A stretch of DNA of 15,938 nucleotides from Candidatus Kapaibacterium sp. (GCA_027858275.1 JAQIDA010000300.1:1-15938); one strand, 5' to 3'. Shown: positions 6,336 through 14,130, numbered from the stretch's first letter. Made by a program: numbers and translations. Notes: generated by a model not told the origin, from the letters alone.

Positions 6336-9092
6336 ATGAAGTTTCTTAGAATCGTAACACTACACGTATTTATTATTTTCAACAGTGTGATTCTCAATGC
6401 TAATGCAATTAATACTGATATATTTCTCAAAAGCTCTGCTGAACAGGATCATTCAGCATCAACTACGGACTTGACTGGTGCAATGACGTTTGATTATGAC
6501 TACAACAACGCACTCAAAGTTTTATCGACGAACGGAGATATTATACTACAGGATTTTCCTGTATCAAACAATGAAACAGCTTCTATTTCGCTAAAAAAAT
6601 TAAGGCCAATTACCGATGCTAAAACGATGTTCTATATTGGCAGCCGCCGTGCTTTGCCACCGGAACAACCGAAAATTATTCGATATTCCGGAACTGTGGT
6701 CGGCGAGCCCGGGTCGAAAGTATTTTTGACTATATCCGACAAACGCTTATTCTGCAAAGTCTCACACAATGACGGCCGATCTTTTGCAATTGCACCTTCC
6801 GATAAAAAACCATCACAATGCAGGTTGATTGATGAAAGAACTTTTTACAAAGATTTGCCGTTTGACTTCACTTGTTTCACCGATGATATTGAATCCGGTC
6901 TTGCTGAGAAACTGAAATCGAAAAGCCTCCATACTCAGTCTGAGAAAATTCTTGAAGTGGAAATAGCTCTTGAAACCGATACCGAATTTTTTAAGGCCTG
7001 CGGATCAGACACAGATAAAGCACAGTGGTATGCTCTGAACCTATTCGCTATGGTTACGACAATATATGAAGAACAGCTTGGAATCACTATATATATTCCG
7101 GCTCTGATTACATGGACTGACAGCCCGGCAGACCCTTATCAATGTGCAGGCAACCCTTTTACGCTTGTTGATAAGGCAAGAGTATACTGGGAGGAGAACC
7201 GCAAAGATATAAAACGTGATATTTTCCACGTGATGACATCTATTTCCTACGGCGGGGGCGGGTTCGGTTATTTCGATGCCCTTGGTCGCAAAGACGGTTA
7301 TGACTTCAGTACCAGTTCTGTACAATGTCAGCATAATTATCCTACATTCGCGTTCACTTATGATGTATATATCATTGCCCATGAGATGGGACACAACTTC
7401 AACGGGCAGCATACACACAGCTGCTACTGGGGCTATCCCTTAGACACATGTGTGACAGCGGCCGCTATTGAGGGCGGATGTTTGGATTCCGGTTCACAAC
7501 CAAAGCCAAATCCGGGATCAATTATGAGCTATTGCGGTGGTACTAACAGCAGCTTTGGCATGGGGTATATGGTTGAAATGGTATTCTTGGACGAGAACAT
7601 TGATCTAATGAGAGGCACGGCTGAAGATGCGGATTGTTTGAATGAACCTGTAAAACCAACTGTTTTATTAACCGGCCCTAACTCACATCGTTTATATGAT
7701 CCCGGTCAAGAAATCCAGATCAATTGGAAATCATCACGAGTTGATTTTGTAGATCTTCATATCAGAGATAATAATAGTAGTTGGGTGACAATCGATAGAG
7801 ATATTGACGCGTCTTTGGGGGAATATCAATTCAAGCTTCCTGAGAAACCCGGCAATAATTACAAGATCAAAATATCCTCGTCTTCAGATGATATTGTCTC
7901 AGATATCAGCACTATCGGCTTTGCTGTTGGCAAAGAAAGTCAGAGCGGACTCCTTGGAAGCTATATGTTTGCCGGAAATACAGAAAGTTCCATACCCGGA
8001 GTCTATCCCGACGCAGTAACTGTATCAGCAGTCAGCTTTGGAGTCGATCGGTTTGGGAGACCCGAAAATGCTGCTCAATTCGATGGCAATGGGTTTCTGT
8101 ATATACCAATGGCCGACTGCCGCCGTCAGGAATTTTCTGTTTCTCTGTGGCTTAAAGCAGATAAACTGAGTAATAAAGGCTTCCTGATAGGAACTGACTA
8201 TGGACCGGGCTTGAATGTCTTCTCAATATATAACTGGGGAATCCTTGGCTGGTCGCTATACCGGGCGGAAGGACTGAAACAGGCATGGGGACCGGGTATC
8301 GGTACAGGAGAATGGTATCACGCAGTATTTGTATATGACGGCAGCAGCTCAGAGATTTATCTGAACGGAGAAAGCGTAGCAAAGGAAGATATAGACGGCT
8401 CTTTGCTTGAGTTTGAAACCGCTGTTTATATTGGTGCGAGAAATGGTAATGAGGCTTTCATGGGATTGATAGATGATATTAAAATTTTCGATAGAGCAGT
8501 AAATGCTGCCAAAGTAACTGAATTGTTCAATGAACTACCGGATGAGAATAAAGTAGCAGACCTCTTGTTGCCGGTTAATAAAGGCACAGAGATCGGACGC
8601 CCCGTTCATTTTTCCTGGAGTTCAGTTGCCGGGGCCGGCGAATATGAAATCGAAATTGATGAATCTTTAGAATTTTTAGATCCGTTTTCTGAAAGGTTGT
8701 CGTCCGAAGATTATACATACAACGAATGTCTGCCTGAAACAGAATATTTCTGGAGAGTCCGTGCCTTCATCAATGACACTGAGAATGAGTTCTCAGAAGT
8801 GTTTTCTTTTACAACTTCGTCTGATGTCGGAGTCGAGGGAAGTATTGAACAAGACATTTGGAGAATATCTCCCAACCCGGTTGCCGACGAATTGAAAATA
8901 TCTCTGAACGGTATATCAAACCCTAAAAGCATTCAGATAGTGAATATATCCGGAATTATTTTATGTAATGAGATGATTACACCGGGAAGCATTGAAGCGA
9001 GAATATCGGTCGCAGATTTACCGCCGGGTTTATATTTGCTCAAACTGATGTTTGAGAATAATATTAAGGCAATTAAATTCATTAAGAAATAG
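6336..9092 (+). CDS. Secreted reprolysin-like zinc metalloprotease with LamG, Fn3 and T9SS sorting domain
   Basis: This 918-residue protein is predicted to be a surface or secreted metzincin protease. The ATG at 6336 is chosen because it begins a clean signal peptide (MKFLRIV to ILNANA, residues 1-24). Domain order: a propeptide-like beta region containing GSRRALP and SGTVVGEPGSKVFLTI; a catalytic domain with zinc motif HEMGHNFNGQH (H349, E350, H353, H359) and Met-turn SIMSYCG (M397); an Ig-like segment from about 445; a LamG/ConA-like lectin domain at about 536-735 (DGNGFLYIP, EFSVSLWLKA, WYHAVFVYDG, IDDIKIFDRA); an Fn3-like domain at about 742-828; and a type A T9SS sorting domain from W842 (ISPNPVADELKISL, LPPGLYLLKL, ending IKFIKK). 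The sorting domain implies export through the outer membrane and removal of the tail. Substrate is unknown. Confidence 0.9.
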   Translation: MKFLRIVTLHVFIIFNSVILNANAINTDIFLKSSAEQDHSASTTDLTGAMTFDYDYNNALKVLSTNGDIILQDFPVSNNETASISLKKLRPITDAKTMFYIGSRRALPPEQPKIIRYSGTVVGEPGSKVFLTISDKRLFCKVSHNDGRSFAIAPSDKKPSQCRLIDERTFYKDLPFDFTCFTDDIESGLAEKLKSKSLHTQSEKILEVEIALETDTEFFKACGSDTDKAQWYALNLFAMVTTIYEEQLGITIYIPALITWTDSPADPYQCAGNPFTLVDKARVYWEENRKDIKRDIFHVMTSISYGGGGFGYFDALGRKDGYDFSTSSVQCQHNYPTFAFTYDVYIIAHEMGHNFNGQHTHSCYWGYPLDTCVTAAAIEGGCLDSGSQPKPNPGSIMSYCGGTNSSFGMGYMVEMVFLDENIDLMRGTAEDADCLNEPVKPTVLLTGPNSHRLYDPGQEIQINWKSSRVDFVDLHIRDNNSSWVTIDRDIDASLGEYQFKLPEKPGNNYKIKISSSSDDIVSDISTIGFAVGKESQSGLLGSYMFAGNTESSIPGVYPDAVTVSAVSFGVDRFGRPENAAQFDGNGFLYIPMADCRRQEFSVSLWLKADKLSNKGFLIGTDYGPGLNVFSIYNWGILGWSLYRAEGLKQAWGPGIGTGEWYHAVFVYDGSSSEIYLNGESVAKEDIDGSLLEFETAVYIGARNGNEAFMGLIDDIKIFDRAVNAAKVTELFNELPDENKVADLLLPVNKGTEIGRPVHFSWSSVAGAGEYEIEIDESLEFLDPFSERLSSEDYTYNECLPETEYFWRVRAFINDTENEFSEVFSFTTSSDVGVEGSIEQDIWRISPNPVADELKISLNGISNPKSIQIVNISGIILCNEMITPGSIEARISVADLPPGLYLLKLMFENNIKAIKFIKK

Positions 9093-9222
9093 GCTGTGAT
9101 GTATTTTTTCAGGGAAACTATAATTTGACTAACATCACCTATCGGTATATTAATCAAAAAACTCGAGTATTTATATAAGAAACAGGGGATGTTTCAAAAG
9201 AGACCTTTTATATTCCTAATGA

Positions 9223-9253
9223 TTTGCTTAATTTAAATATTGTGGTTAATTTG
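9223..9253 (+). promoter_or_regulatory. Bacteroidota-type promoter of the aminopeptidase gene
   Basis: TTTG (9223-9226) is separated by exactly 19 bp from TTAATTTG (9246-9253), which differs from TAnnTTTG only at the second base. The expected leader to the ATG at 9304 is about 45 bases. This is one of the best promoter matches in the window. The rest of the gap from 9093 to 9303 is AT-rich and holds no gene or clear terminator that I can see. Confidence 0.45.
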
Positions 9254-9303
9254 TGTTAATAGTGCTTATTAAATAATTTATAAATAAATATTTGGAACTT
9301 TAG

Positions 9304-10599
9304 ATGAAATATTCCCCGATTGATAACATGTTGTTTATCAAAAACAGAATGAATTTTGCTGAAAAAATGAAGCCTAATTCTATCGCAATTTTTAATTCTA
9401 ATGATGAAATGCCTCGCAACGGCGATCAGAACTTCCAATTTCGCCAGAATTCGGATATGTTCTATATGAGCGGTATGGATCAGGCGAAAACTATATTAGT
9501 TTTGTATCCTGATTGCAATCGCGAAGAAATGCGCGAAATTATCTTTACTGATGAAACAAGTGAATTGGCCGAGATCTGGTACGGTCATAAATACACTAAG
9601 CCTGAAGCTCAGGAAACTTCCGGTGTTAAAAACGTGAATTGGCTCGATAAATTTGACTCTGTTATGGCCGATCTGATGTCAAACGCCGATAATGTTTATC
9701 TCAATACAAACGAAAATATCCGCTTCTCTTCGGAAGTTGAATACAGAGACCTGCGCTTCATCAAACAGATGAAACAGAATTATCCTTTGCATGAATATAT
9801 GCGCTCAGCTCCGATTATGAGAGAACTTCGTACAATCAAATCTCCGGTCGAAGTTGAATTGATGCAGGAAGCCTGCGACATAACAAATCTGGCATTCCGC
9901 AAAGTTCTTAGATTCATCAAACCGGGCGTTATGGAATATGAAGTTGAAGCTGAAATTATCGCTGAATTCATCAGAAATCGCGCCAACGGTCATTCATATT
10001 CTCCAATTATCGCCTCAGGAGGCAGCGCCTGCGTTTTGCATTATGTTGAAAATAATAAAGAATGTCAAGACGGCGATCTTGTCTTGTTCGATTTCGGCGC
10101 TGAATACGCTAACTATGCAGGCGATATGAGCCGCACGATTCCGGCAAACGGAAAATTCAGCGACCGCCAGAAAGATTGCTACAACGCTGTTCTAAGAGTA
10201 ATGAAATCCGCTATCGCGTTGCTTGTTCCGGGTACGACAATCGACGAATACCATTCTGAAGTGTGCAAAATGATGGAAAAAGAAATGATCGGTCTCGGTT
10301 TATTCACTGCTGAAGATGTAAAAAATCAGGATCCCGACAGTCCATTATTCTTCAAATACTATATGCACGGAACTTCTCACTATATGGGCGCGGACGTTCA
10401 TGACGTGGGAACAAAACAGCAGAAACTCGAAGCAGGAATGGTATTCTCATGCGAACCGGGTATATATATACTGGATGAAGGTATCGGTATCCGTATCGAA
10501 AACGATATTCTCGTCACTAACGACGGTCCCGTCGATCTGATGAAAGATATTCCGATTGAAGTTGATGAGATTGAAGCTTTGATGAGTGAAGGAAAATAA
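9304..10599 (+). CDS. pepP: Xaa-Pro aminopeptidase (peptidase M24B)
   Basis: This enzyme removes an N-terminal residue that precedes proline from peptides, in the cytoplasm, using two divalent metal ions. The 431-residue length is close to E. coli PepP. The N-terminal half is the AMP_N domain (NGDQNFQFRQNSDMFYMSGM). The C-terminal half is the pita-bread catalytic domain with all five expected metal ligands: D263 in LFDFGAEY, D274 in AGDMSRT, H359 in HGTSHYMG, E384 in SCEPGIYI and E399 in GIRIENDIL. H355 and H366 (ADVHDVG) match conserved active-site histidines. There is no signal peptide. A GGA lies 8 bp before the ATG. Its neighbours, an exported protease upstream and a peptide transporter downstream, suggest a role in finishing imported peptides. 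Confidence 0.95.
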   Translation: MKYSPIDNMLFIKNRMNFAEKMKPNSIAIFNSNDEMPRNGDQNFQFRQNSDMFYMSGMDQAKTILVLYPDCNREEMREIIFTDETSELAEIWYGHKYTKPEAQETSGVKNVNWLDKFDSVMADLMSNADNVYLNTNENIRFSSEVEYRDLRFIKQMKQNYPLHEYMRSAPIMRELRTIKSPVEVELMQEACDITNLAFRKVLRFIKPGVMEYEVEAEIIAEFIRNRANGHSYSPIIASGGSACVLHYVENNKECQDGDLVLFDFGAEYANYAGDMSRTIPANGKFSDRQKDCYNAVLRVMKSAIALLVPGTTIDEYHSEVCKMMEKEMIGLGLFTAEDVKNQDPDSPLFFKYYMHGTSHYMGADVHDVGTKQQKLEAGMVFSCEPGIYILDEGIGIRIENDILVTNDGPVDLMKDIPIEVDEIEALMSEGK

Positions 10600-10900
10600 G
10601 ATAAGAACCTCCCCCTTACCCCTCCTTTGCAGGCGGGGGGATAAGAATGGAGGAAGTGTTACGGAAGAAGATGTCAGACACTAAAGAAAGTGTCAGACAT
10701 CGAGGAAAAGAACAGCCGGCACCTTCCGAAGGTTTCTTTACCTTCGGCAAGGTTTCCGGGAATAAAGAAGAAGAAGATAAGAACCACCCCGCCCTTCGGG
10801 CACCCCTCCTTGGAAAAGGAAGGGGAGTCAGAATTGGGGTATTTAGATAAATGAAAACAAATGATTTGAAAATCATATATTTTTAGAACTAATTTAAGGA
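10599..10900. repeat. Intergenic block of palindromic repeats (two copies of a C/G-rich element plus hairpins)
   Basis: This 300-bp gap between pepP and the transporter is filled with repeats. The 11-mer AGATAAGAACC occurs at 10599-10609 and 10775-10785. Each copy leads into a C-rich arm containing ACCCCTCCTT, then a G-rich arm, then AGAAT(T)GG, so two diverged copies (about 10599-10650 and 10775-10840) of one element are visible. Between them are GATGTCAGACACT/AGTGTCAGACATC (10670-10701, 13-bp arms, one A-A mismatch, loop AAAGAA) and CCGAAGGT/ACCTTCGG (10726-10747, loop TTCTTT). Copy 2 also has GCCC-TTC-GGGC. Short frames crossing the block on both strands look like by-products of the repeats. 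Near the transporter, ATGATTT/AAATCAT (10861-10876) is a further short palindrome. Confidence 0.7.
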
Positions 10901-10906
10901 ATGTCT

Positions 10907-12601
10907 ATGTCGATGTTAAAAGGACATCCCAAGGGACTATTCGTCCTGTTTTTCTCGAATATGGGTGAACGCTTTGGGTATTATACCATGCTCGCCATAT
11001 TCACATTGTTTCTCCAAGACCATTTTGGTTGGGATGAAACAAGAGCCTACAACTTGTACGGCATCTTTCTTGCCGGTATTTATTTTGCTCCGTTGCTTGG
11101 AGGTATAATTGCCGATCAATGGTTAGGATACGGAAAGACCGTAAGTCTGGGTATTATCATAATGGCTATAGGCTATGCCTTACTTGCCGTTCCGGTAGCG
11201 GACGACCCTACTCCCGTTTATATTGCTTTGGCGGTAATTTCGCTCGGTGTAGGTTTATTCAAGGGCAACTTGGTTGTTATCCTCGGTAACCTCTATGAAG
11301 GCGAAGGCCTTAAAAAGATGCAAGACGCTGCTTTTAATATCTTCTATATGGGTATTAATATCGGTGCCATGTTTGCTCCTCACGTAGCTCGCTCTTTGAA
11401 AAATTGGGTAATGGAAGGCGACGGATTCGTTTATAATAACGCTATTCCGAAAATCGCTAACGATGTTATCAGAAACGTAGACGTTTCTCCCGAAAGAATG
11501 GGAATTATTCAAAGCGCTATGGATTCCGCTCAAGGAACTTATGCAAGTCTTCAAATATTTGCCGAAAAGTATATTGAATCTTTGTCGACAGGTTATCACT
11601 GGGGATTCGGTTTCTCGGTTGTGACTTTGGCAATTTCGATTGTTATCTTCCTTAGTTTTAGAAAATATTACAAAGAAGCTGATTATCGTCAGGCTGACAA
11701 AGTGCAATCCGCTGATTATGTTGAACTAACTCCAAAACAGACACGCGACAGAATTTTCGCCCTGGTTTTAGTATTCATCATAGTTATTTTCTTCTGGATG
11801 GCCTTCCACCAGAACGGATCGGCACTCACCGGTTTTGCGAAAAACTATACGGATTTGACCGTAAGCAAGTGGACTTATCTGCTGTTCTCAATTCCGACTC
11901 TGCTGTCAATTTTCGCGGCGATTCTCGGTGTCTTCGCTATGATCAACAAATCAGCTTCAAGAGCTATGAAAGGTCTCGGAGCATTATTCTTTGCCGGCGG
12001 TGCGGGATTTATCGCATACAAACTCGGTTACTTGGGTATGGATTTACCCGGGGTTATCACTGATACACGTATTGACCCGGAACTGTTCCAGTCCTTCAAT
12101 CCGATGTTCGTAGTATGGATGACCCCTGTAATGGTCGGATTTTTCGCATATCTTGCCAAGCACAGCAAAGAGCCTTCCGCTCCTGCTAAAATTGGAATAG
12201 GTATGCTTATTACAGCTTCTGCTTATGTGATCATGATCGGTGCGTCAGCGATGCTTCCGAGTGTCCATTCTCTCGGCGGTAACGCTGTTGATTCTGCTTT
12301 GGCGGTCAGCCCATACTTCCTGATCGGGACCTATTTCACTTTGACTATAGCAGAGCTCTTCTTGAGCCCGATGGGTCTGTCATTCGTGGCAAAAGTAGCT
12401 CCTCCTAAATTCAGAGGTCTTATGCAGGGTGGTTGGCTTGCGGCTACGGCTATAGGTAATTATGCCGCCGGTTTCGTTGGCAGATTTTATCAGCAATGGG
12501 AATTGTGGCAATTCTTCTTATTACTGGTTGTTCTCGCAGCATTATCAGGCTTCATAATGTTCTCGATCTTGAAGATTGTTAACAGAGCGTCAACTTCATA
12601 A
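10907..12601 (+). CDS. POT-family proton-coupled di/tripeptide transporter
   Basis: This inner-membrane transporter (564 residues from ATG 10907) should import small peptides. AAGGA directly abuts an ATG at 10901, leaving no spacing, but is 6 bp from the ATG at 10907, so the latter is the likelier start. Family features: many hydrophobic spans consistent with the 14-helix bacterial POT layout, LGGIIADQWLGYGKTVSLG (first PTR2 signature region), FYMGINIG at 146-153 (second signature), and LSPMGLSFVAKVAPPKFRG near the end. The usual ExxER motif of helix 1 is NMGER here (N18, E21, R22), losing the first glutamate linked to proton coupling in studied members. A long hydrophilic loop of about 70 residues follows the fourth or fifth span. 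It fits functionally with the upstream aminopeptidase, but a repeat block separates them. Confidence 0.92.
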   Translation: MSMLKGHPKGLFVLFFSNMGERFGYYTMLAIFTLFLQDHFGWDETRAYNLYGIFLAGIYFAPLLGGIIADQWLGYGKTVSLGIIIMAIGYALLAVPVADDPTPVYIALAVISLGVGLFKGNLVVILGNLYEGEGLKKMQDAAFNIFYMGINIGAMFAPHVARSLKNWVMEGDGFVYNNAIPKIANDVIRNVDVSPERMGIIQSAMDSAQGTYASLQIFAEKYIESLSTGYHWGFGFSVVTLAISIVIFLSFRKYYKEADYRQADKVQSADYVELTPKQTRDRIFALVLVFIIVIFFWMAFHQNGSALTGFAKNYTDLTVSKWTYLLFSIPTLLSIFAAILGVFAMINKSASRAMKGLGALFFAGGAGFIAYKLGYLGMDLPGVITDTRIDPELFQSFNPMFVVWMTPVMVGFFAYLAKHSKEPSAPAKIGIGMLITASAYVIMIGASAMLPSVHSLGGNAVDSALAVSPYFLIGTYFTLTIAELFLSPMGLSFVAKVAPPKFRGLMQGGWLAATAIGNYAAGFVGRFYQQWELWQFFLLLVVLAALSGFIMFSILKIVNRASTS

Positions 12602-12623
12602 TCATTTGATTATTGATGTTGGA

Positions 12624-12668
12624 TAAAAAAAAACACTCGTCGGCTTTGCCGGCGAGTGTTTTTTTTAT
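12624..12668. terminator. Strong bidirectional terminator after the peptide transporter
   Basis: The 13-base arms AACACTCGTCGGC (12632-12644) and GCCGGCGAGTGTT (12648-12660) pair with a single G-T wobble around a TTT loop. The plus strand continues into a T-run ending at 12666. A run of A before the stem gives a T-run on the minus strand, so it can stop transcription from either side. It lies 30 bp after the transporter stop. Confidence 0.9.
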
Positions 12669-12817
12669 GGTTGTGCAGGCAGTTGAAGCTTCATGTTGCG
12701 AGGTTTAGCAGGGAAATTCACACACAACACGGCTTTTGCCGTATGCAAAGTAGTATAAGATTCAATGTCGAAGCCGGTACAATAAGCTTCCGTTTGCAAT
12801 CTCTTCAATAATATCAT
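12665..12817 (-). CDS. Possible small protein of 50 residues, unrecognised
   Basis: A minus-strand frame runs from ATG at 12817 to TAA at 12665, reading MILLKRLQTEAYCTGF and ending in NMKLQLPAQP. It has no signal peptide or known motif. Support is circumstantial: its stop abuts the bidirectional terminator, which would serve it as well as the transporter, and it fills a 190-bp gap otherwise empty apart from a small ACGGC/GCCGT hairpin inside it. Against it, there is no Shine-Dalgarno, it is short, and its start overlaps the predicted promoter of the divergent lipocalin gene. It could instead be the remnant of a longer gene or chance. Confidence 0.25.
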   Translation of the reverse strand: MILLKRLQTEAYCTGFDIESYTTLHTAKAVLCVNFPAKPRNMKLQLPAQP

Positions 12818-12824
12818 ATATTAG
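12793..12824 (+). promoter_or_regulatory. Possible Bacteroidota-type promoter of the lipocalin gene
   Basis: TTTG (12793-12796) and TATATTAG (12817-12824) are 20 bp apart. The second element matches five of the six fixed bases of TAnnTTTG. The predicted leader to the ATG at 12856 is about 25 bases and contains AAAGGA as a ribosome-binding site. Confidence 0.35.
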
Positions 12825-12855
12825 TTAAACTTTTAAAACAAAAGGATTGTTGAAT

Positions 12856-13377
12856 ATGAAAAAAATATCCCTTATCTCTTTGCTGTTTCTCGGCATTTGC
12901 TGCTGCTCCTCACCAAGAGAATTGGCTACTGTCATAAAAGTTGACATTAACAAGTATGCCGGCCGTTGGTATGAAATAGCTCGTCTTCCCAATAGTTTCG
13001 AAAAAGGATTAGAATGCATTACGGCGGTTTATAAAGTTCGCGACGACGGCGATATTGACGTTATTAACAAAGGACATCAGGCAGACAACAGGGAAATAGT
13101 TGAGGAAGCAAACGGCAAAGCGTGGGTTCCTGACCCGAATTTCCCGGGCAGATTAAAAGTAAGTTTTTTTTGGCCTTTCGCAGGAGACTATTATATCATT
13201 GAACTTGATGATAATTATCAATACGTTTTGGTGGGTGATCCTTCAAGGGACTATCTATGGATTCTGTCGAAAGCGAAAATATTAGACGACAATGTTTATA
13301 ATAAACTTATTAAAACCGCCAAACAACGAGGTTTCGATACTGAAAAAATGATTATTGTGAAGCATGACTGCAAATAG
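12856..13377 (+). CDS. blc: Bacterial lipocalin lipoprotein, Blc-like
   Basis: This 173-residue protein is a Blc-type lipocalin, a small beta-barrel that binds fatty acids or lysophospholipids and is usually anchored to the outer membrane. The ATG at 12856 is chosen because AAAGGA lies 9 bp upstream and a lipoprotein-type signal starts there: KK, a hydrophobic stretch, then LGICCCSS at residues 12-19, with acylation most likely on one of C15-C17. The lipocalin signature GRWYE is at residues 36-40 in YAGRWYEIARLPNSFEKG, and RDYLWILSK around W135 matches the second conserved block of Blc proteins. Mature length fits the family. The gene stands alone between the promoter-like site and the sigma-factor gene 124 bp downstream; whether that sigma factor controls it is not shown. 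Confidence 0.92.
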   Translation: MKKISLISLLFLGICCCSSPRELATVIKVDINKYAGRWYEIARLPNSFEKGLECITAVYKVRDDGDIDVINKGHQADNREIVEEANGKAWVPDPNFPGRLKVSFFWPFAGDYYIIELDDNYQYVLVGDPSRDYLWILSKAKILDDNVYNKLIKTAKQRGFDTEKMIIVKHDCK

Positions 13378-13423
13378 AATGCGAGTCCGGTGATACAACA
13401 TGCAATATAAGAGCATACAGTAT

Positions 13424-13440
13424 CTCTATGTTATATAGAG
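13424..13440. repeat. Small inverted repeat in the lipocalin-sigma gap
   Basis: CTCTAT (13424-13429) and ATAGAG (13435-13440) form perfect 6-bp arms around a 5-base loop. No T-run follows, so it is a poor terminator; it could be an operator upstream of the sigma gene or chance. Downstream, TGTAACA at 13464-13470 resembles the AAC-containing -35 elements of ECF promoters, but I cannot find a convincing -10 partner. Confidence 0.25.
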
Positions 13441-13501
13441 GATGAAAATAAATACAAAAAAAGTGTAACATTTTGCGATTTGGATTGTTATTATAATTAA
13501 G

Positions 13502-14071
13502 ATGAGCGAAAAAACGGAACAAATGGAAGACATTGAGCTTTTCTCGATGCTTCGCGGTTCGAAAGCGGAGTCCGAAAAGGCGTTTTCCGAGCTTTACGCT
13601 CGGCATTCTTCTCGTGTTTATGCATATTGCCGCCGTTTTTTGGGAAATGCCGAAGAAGCAAGCGATGTGTTCCAGGACACATTCTGCCGCTTCTACGAAA
13701 GCTCTAAACAAGATCGGGAAATGACAAATGTCCCGGCTTATTTGCTCAGAATCGCAAGAAATTTGTGTGTGAACACGAAAAGAGGCGAGAAACCGAACAT
13801 AGTGTTTGAAGATTACATGGTGGTGAAACACAATAGTGACAGACAGGACAAAGATGAGTTACTCAATCTAATCAAAATGTCACTGGATTTGCTGCCCGAC
13901 AATTACAGAGAGATGTTTGTTTTGCGAGAATATGACGGACTGTCTTACCAAGAAATATCTGAGGTTACAGACATACCCGTCGCAACGGTAAAAGTCAGAC
14001 TGTATCGAGCTAAAAAAAAATTAAGAAAGATACTGGCTCCTTATCTCGCTGATCTGTCGCAATTTGAATGA
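13502..14071 (+). CDS. ECF-type RNA polymerase sigma factor
   Basis: This 189-residue protein is a group 4 (ECF) sigma-70 factor that directs RNA polymerase to a dedicated promoter set, usually in answer to an envelope signal. Region 2 spans about residues 26-94 (AFSELYARHSSRVYAYCRRFLG, then NAEEASDVFQDTFCRFYES and VPAYLLRIARNLCVN). Region 4 spans about 124-178, with LPDNYREMFVLREYDGLSY and the helix-turn-helix QEISEVTDIPVATVKVRLYRA. There is no region 1 or 3, as expected. The downstream gene, 59 bp away, encodes a membrane protein with an anti-sigma-like N-terminus, the usual partner arrangement. The last codons and stop lie inside a 19-bp tandem duplication. Target genes cannot be told from the sequence. 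Confidence 0.95.
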   Translation: MSEKTEQMEDIELFSMLRGSKAESEKAFSELYARHSSRVYAYCRRFLGNAEEASDVFQDTFCRFYESSKQDREMTNVPAYLLRIARNLCVNTKRGEKPNIVFEDYMVVKHNSDRQDKDELLNLIKMSLDLLPDNYREMFVLREYDGLSYQEISEVTDIPVATVKVRLYRAKKKLRKILAPYLADLSQFE

Positions 14072-14088
14072 TTTATCGCAATTTGAAT
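14051..14088 (+). repeat. 19-bp imperfect tandem duplication across the sigma-factor stop codon
   Basis: The units at 14051-14069 and 14070-14088 are the same in 17 of 19 positions; both end in TCGCAATTTGAAT. The first unit encodes the last residues DLSQFE, and its junction with the second unit makes the TGA stop. The second unit, in a shifted frame, is followed by AG, giving a TAG after the same words. It looks like a slippage or small duplication scar. Confidence 0.8.
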
Positions 14089-14130
14089 AGAAAATAAATA
14101 GTATTAATTAATAGATCTGAATTTGATATA

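Noticed and set aside
7041..7418. 125-residue minus-strand frame inside the metalloprotease gene
   Set aside because: It is antisense to the catalytic domain containing the zinc motif; a shadow frame.
10616..10876. Open frames on both strands through the pepP-transporter gap
   Set aside because: They are made of the palindromic repeats themselves and start or end within them; neither gives a protein-like sequence.
11255..11707. 150-residue minus-strand frame inside the transporter gene
   Set aside because: It is fully antisense to a convincing POT protein, with no ribosome-binding site or family match.
13464..13497. TGTAACA plus TATAAT considered as an autoregulatory ECF promoter
   Set aside because: TATAAT is a housekeeping-type element and no ECF-type -10 lies at the expected distance; kept only as a remark.
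13352..13831. 159-residue minus-strand frame overlapping the sigma-factor gene
   Set aside because: It is antisense to a clear ECF sigma factor for most of its length and has Cys/His/Phe-rich shadow-frame composition.
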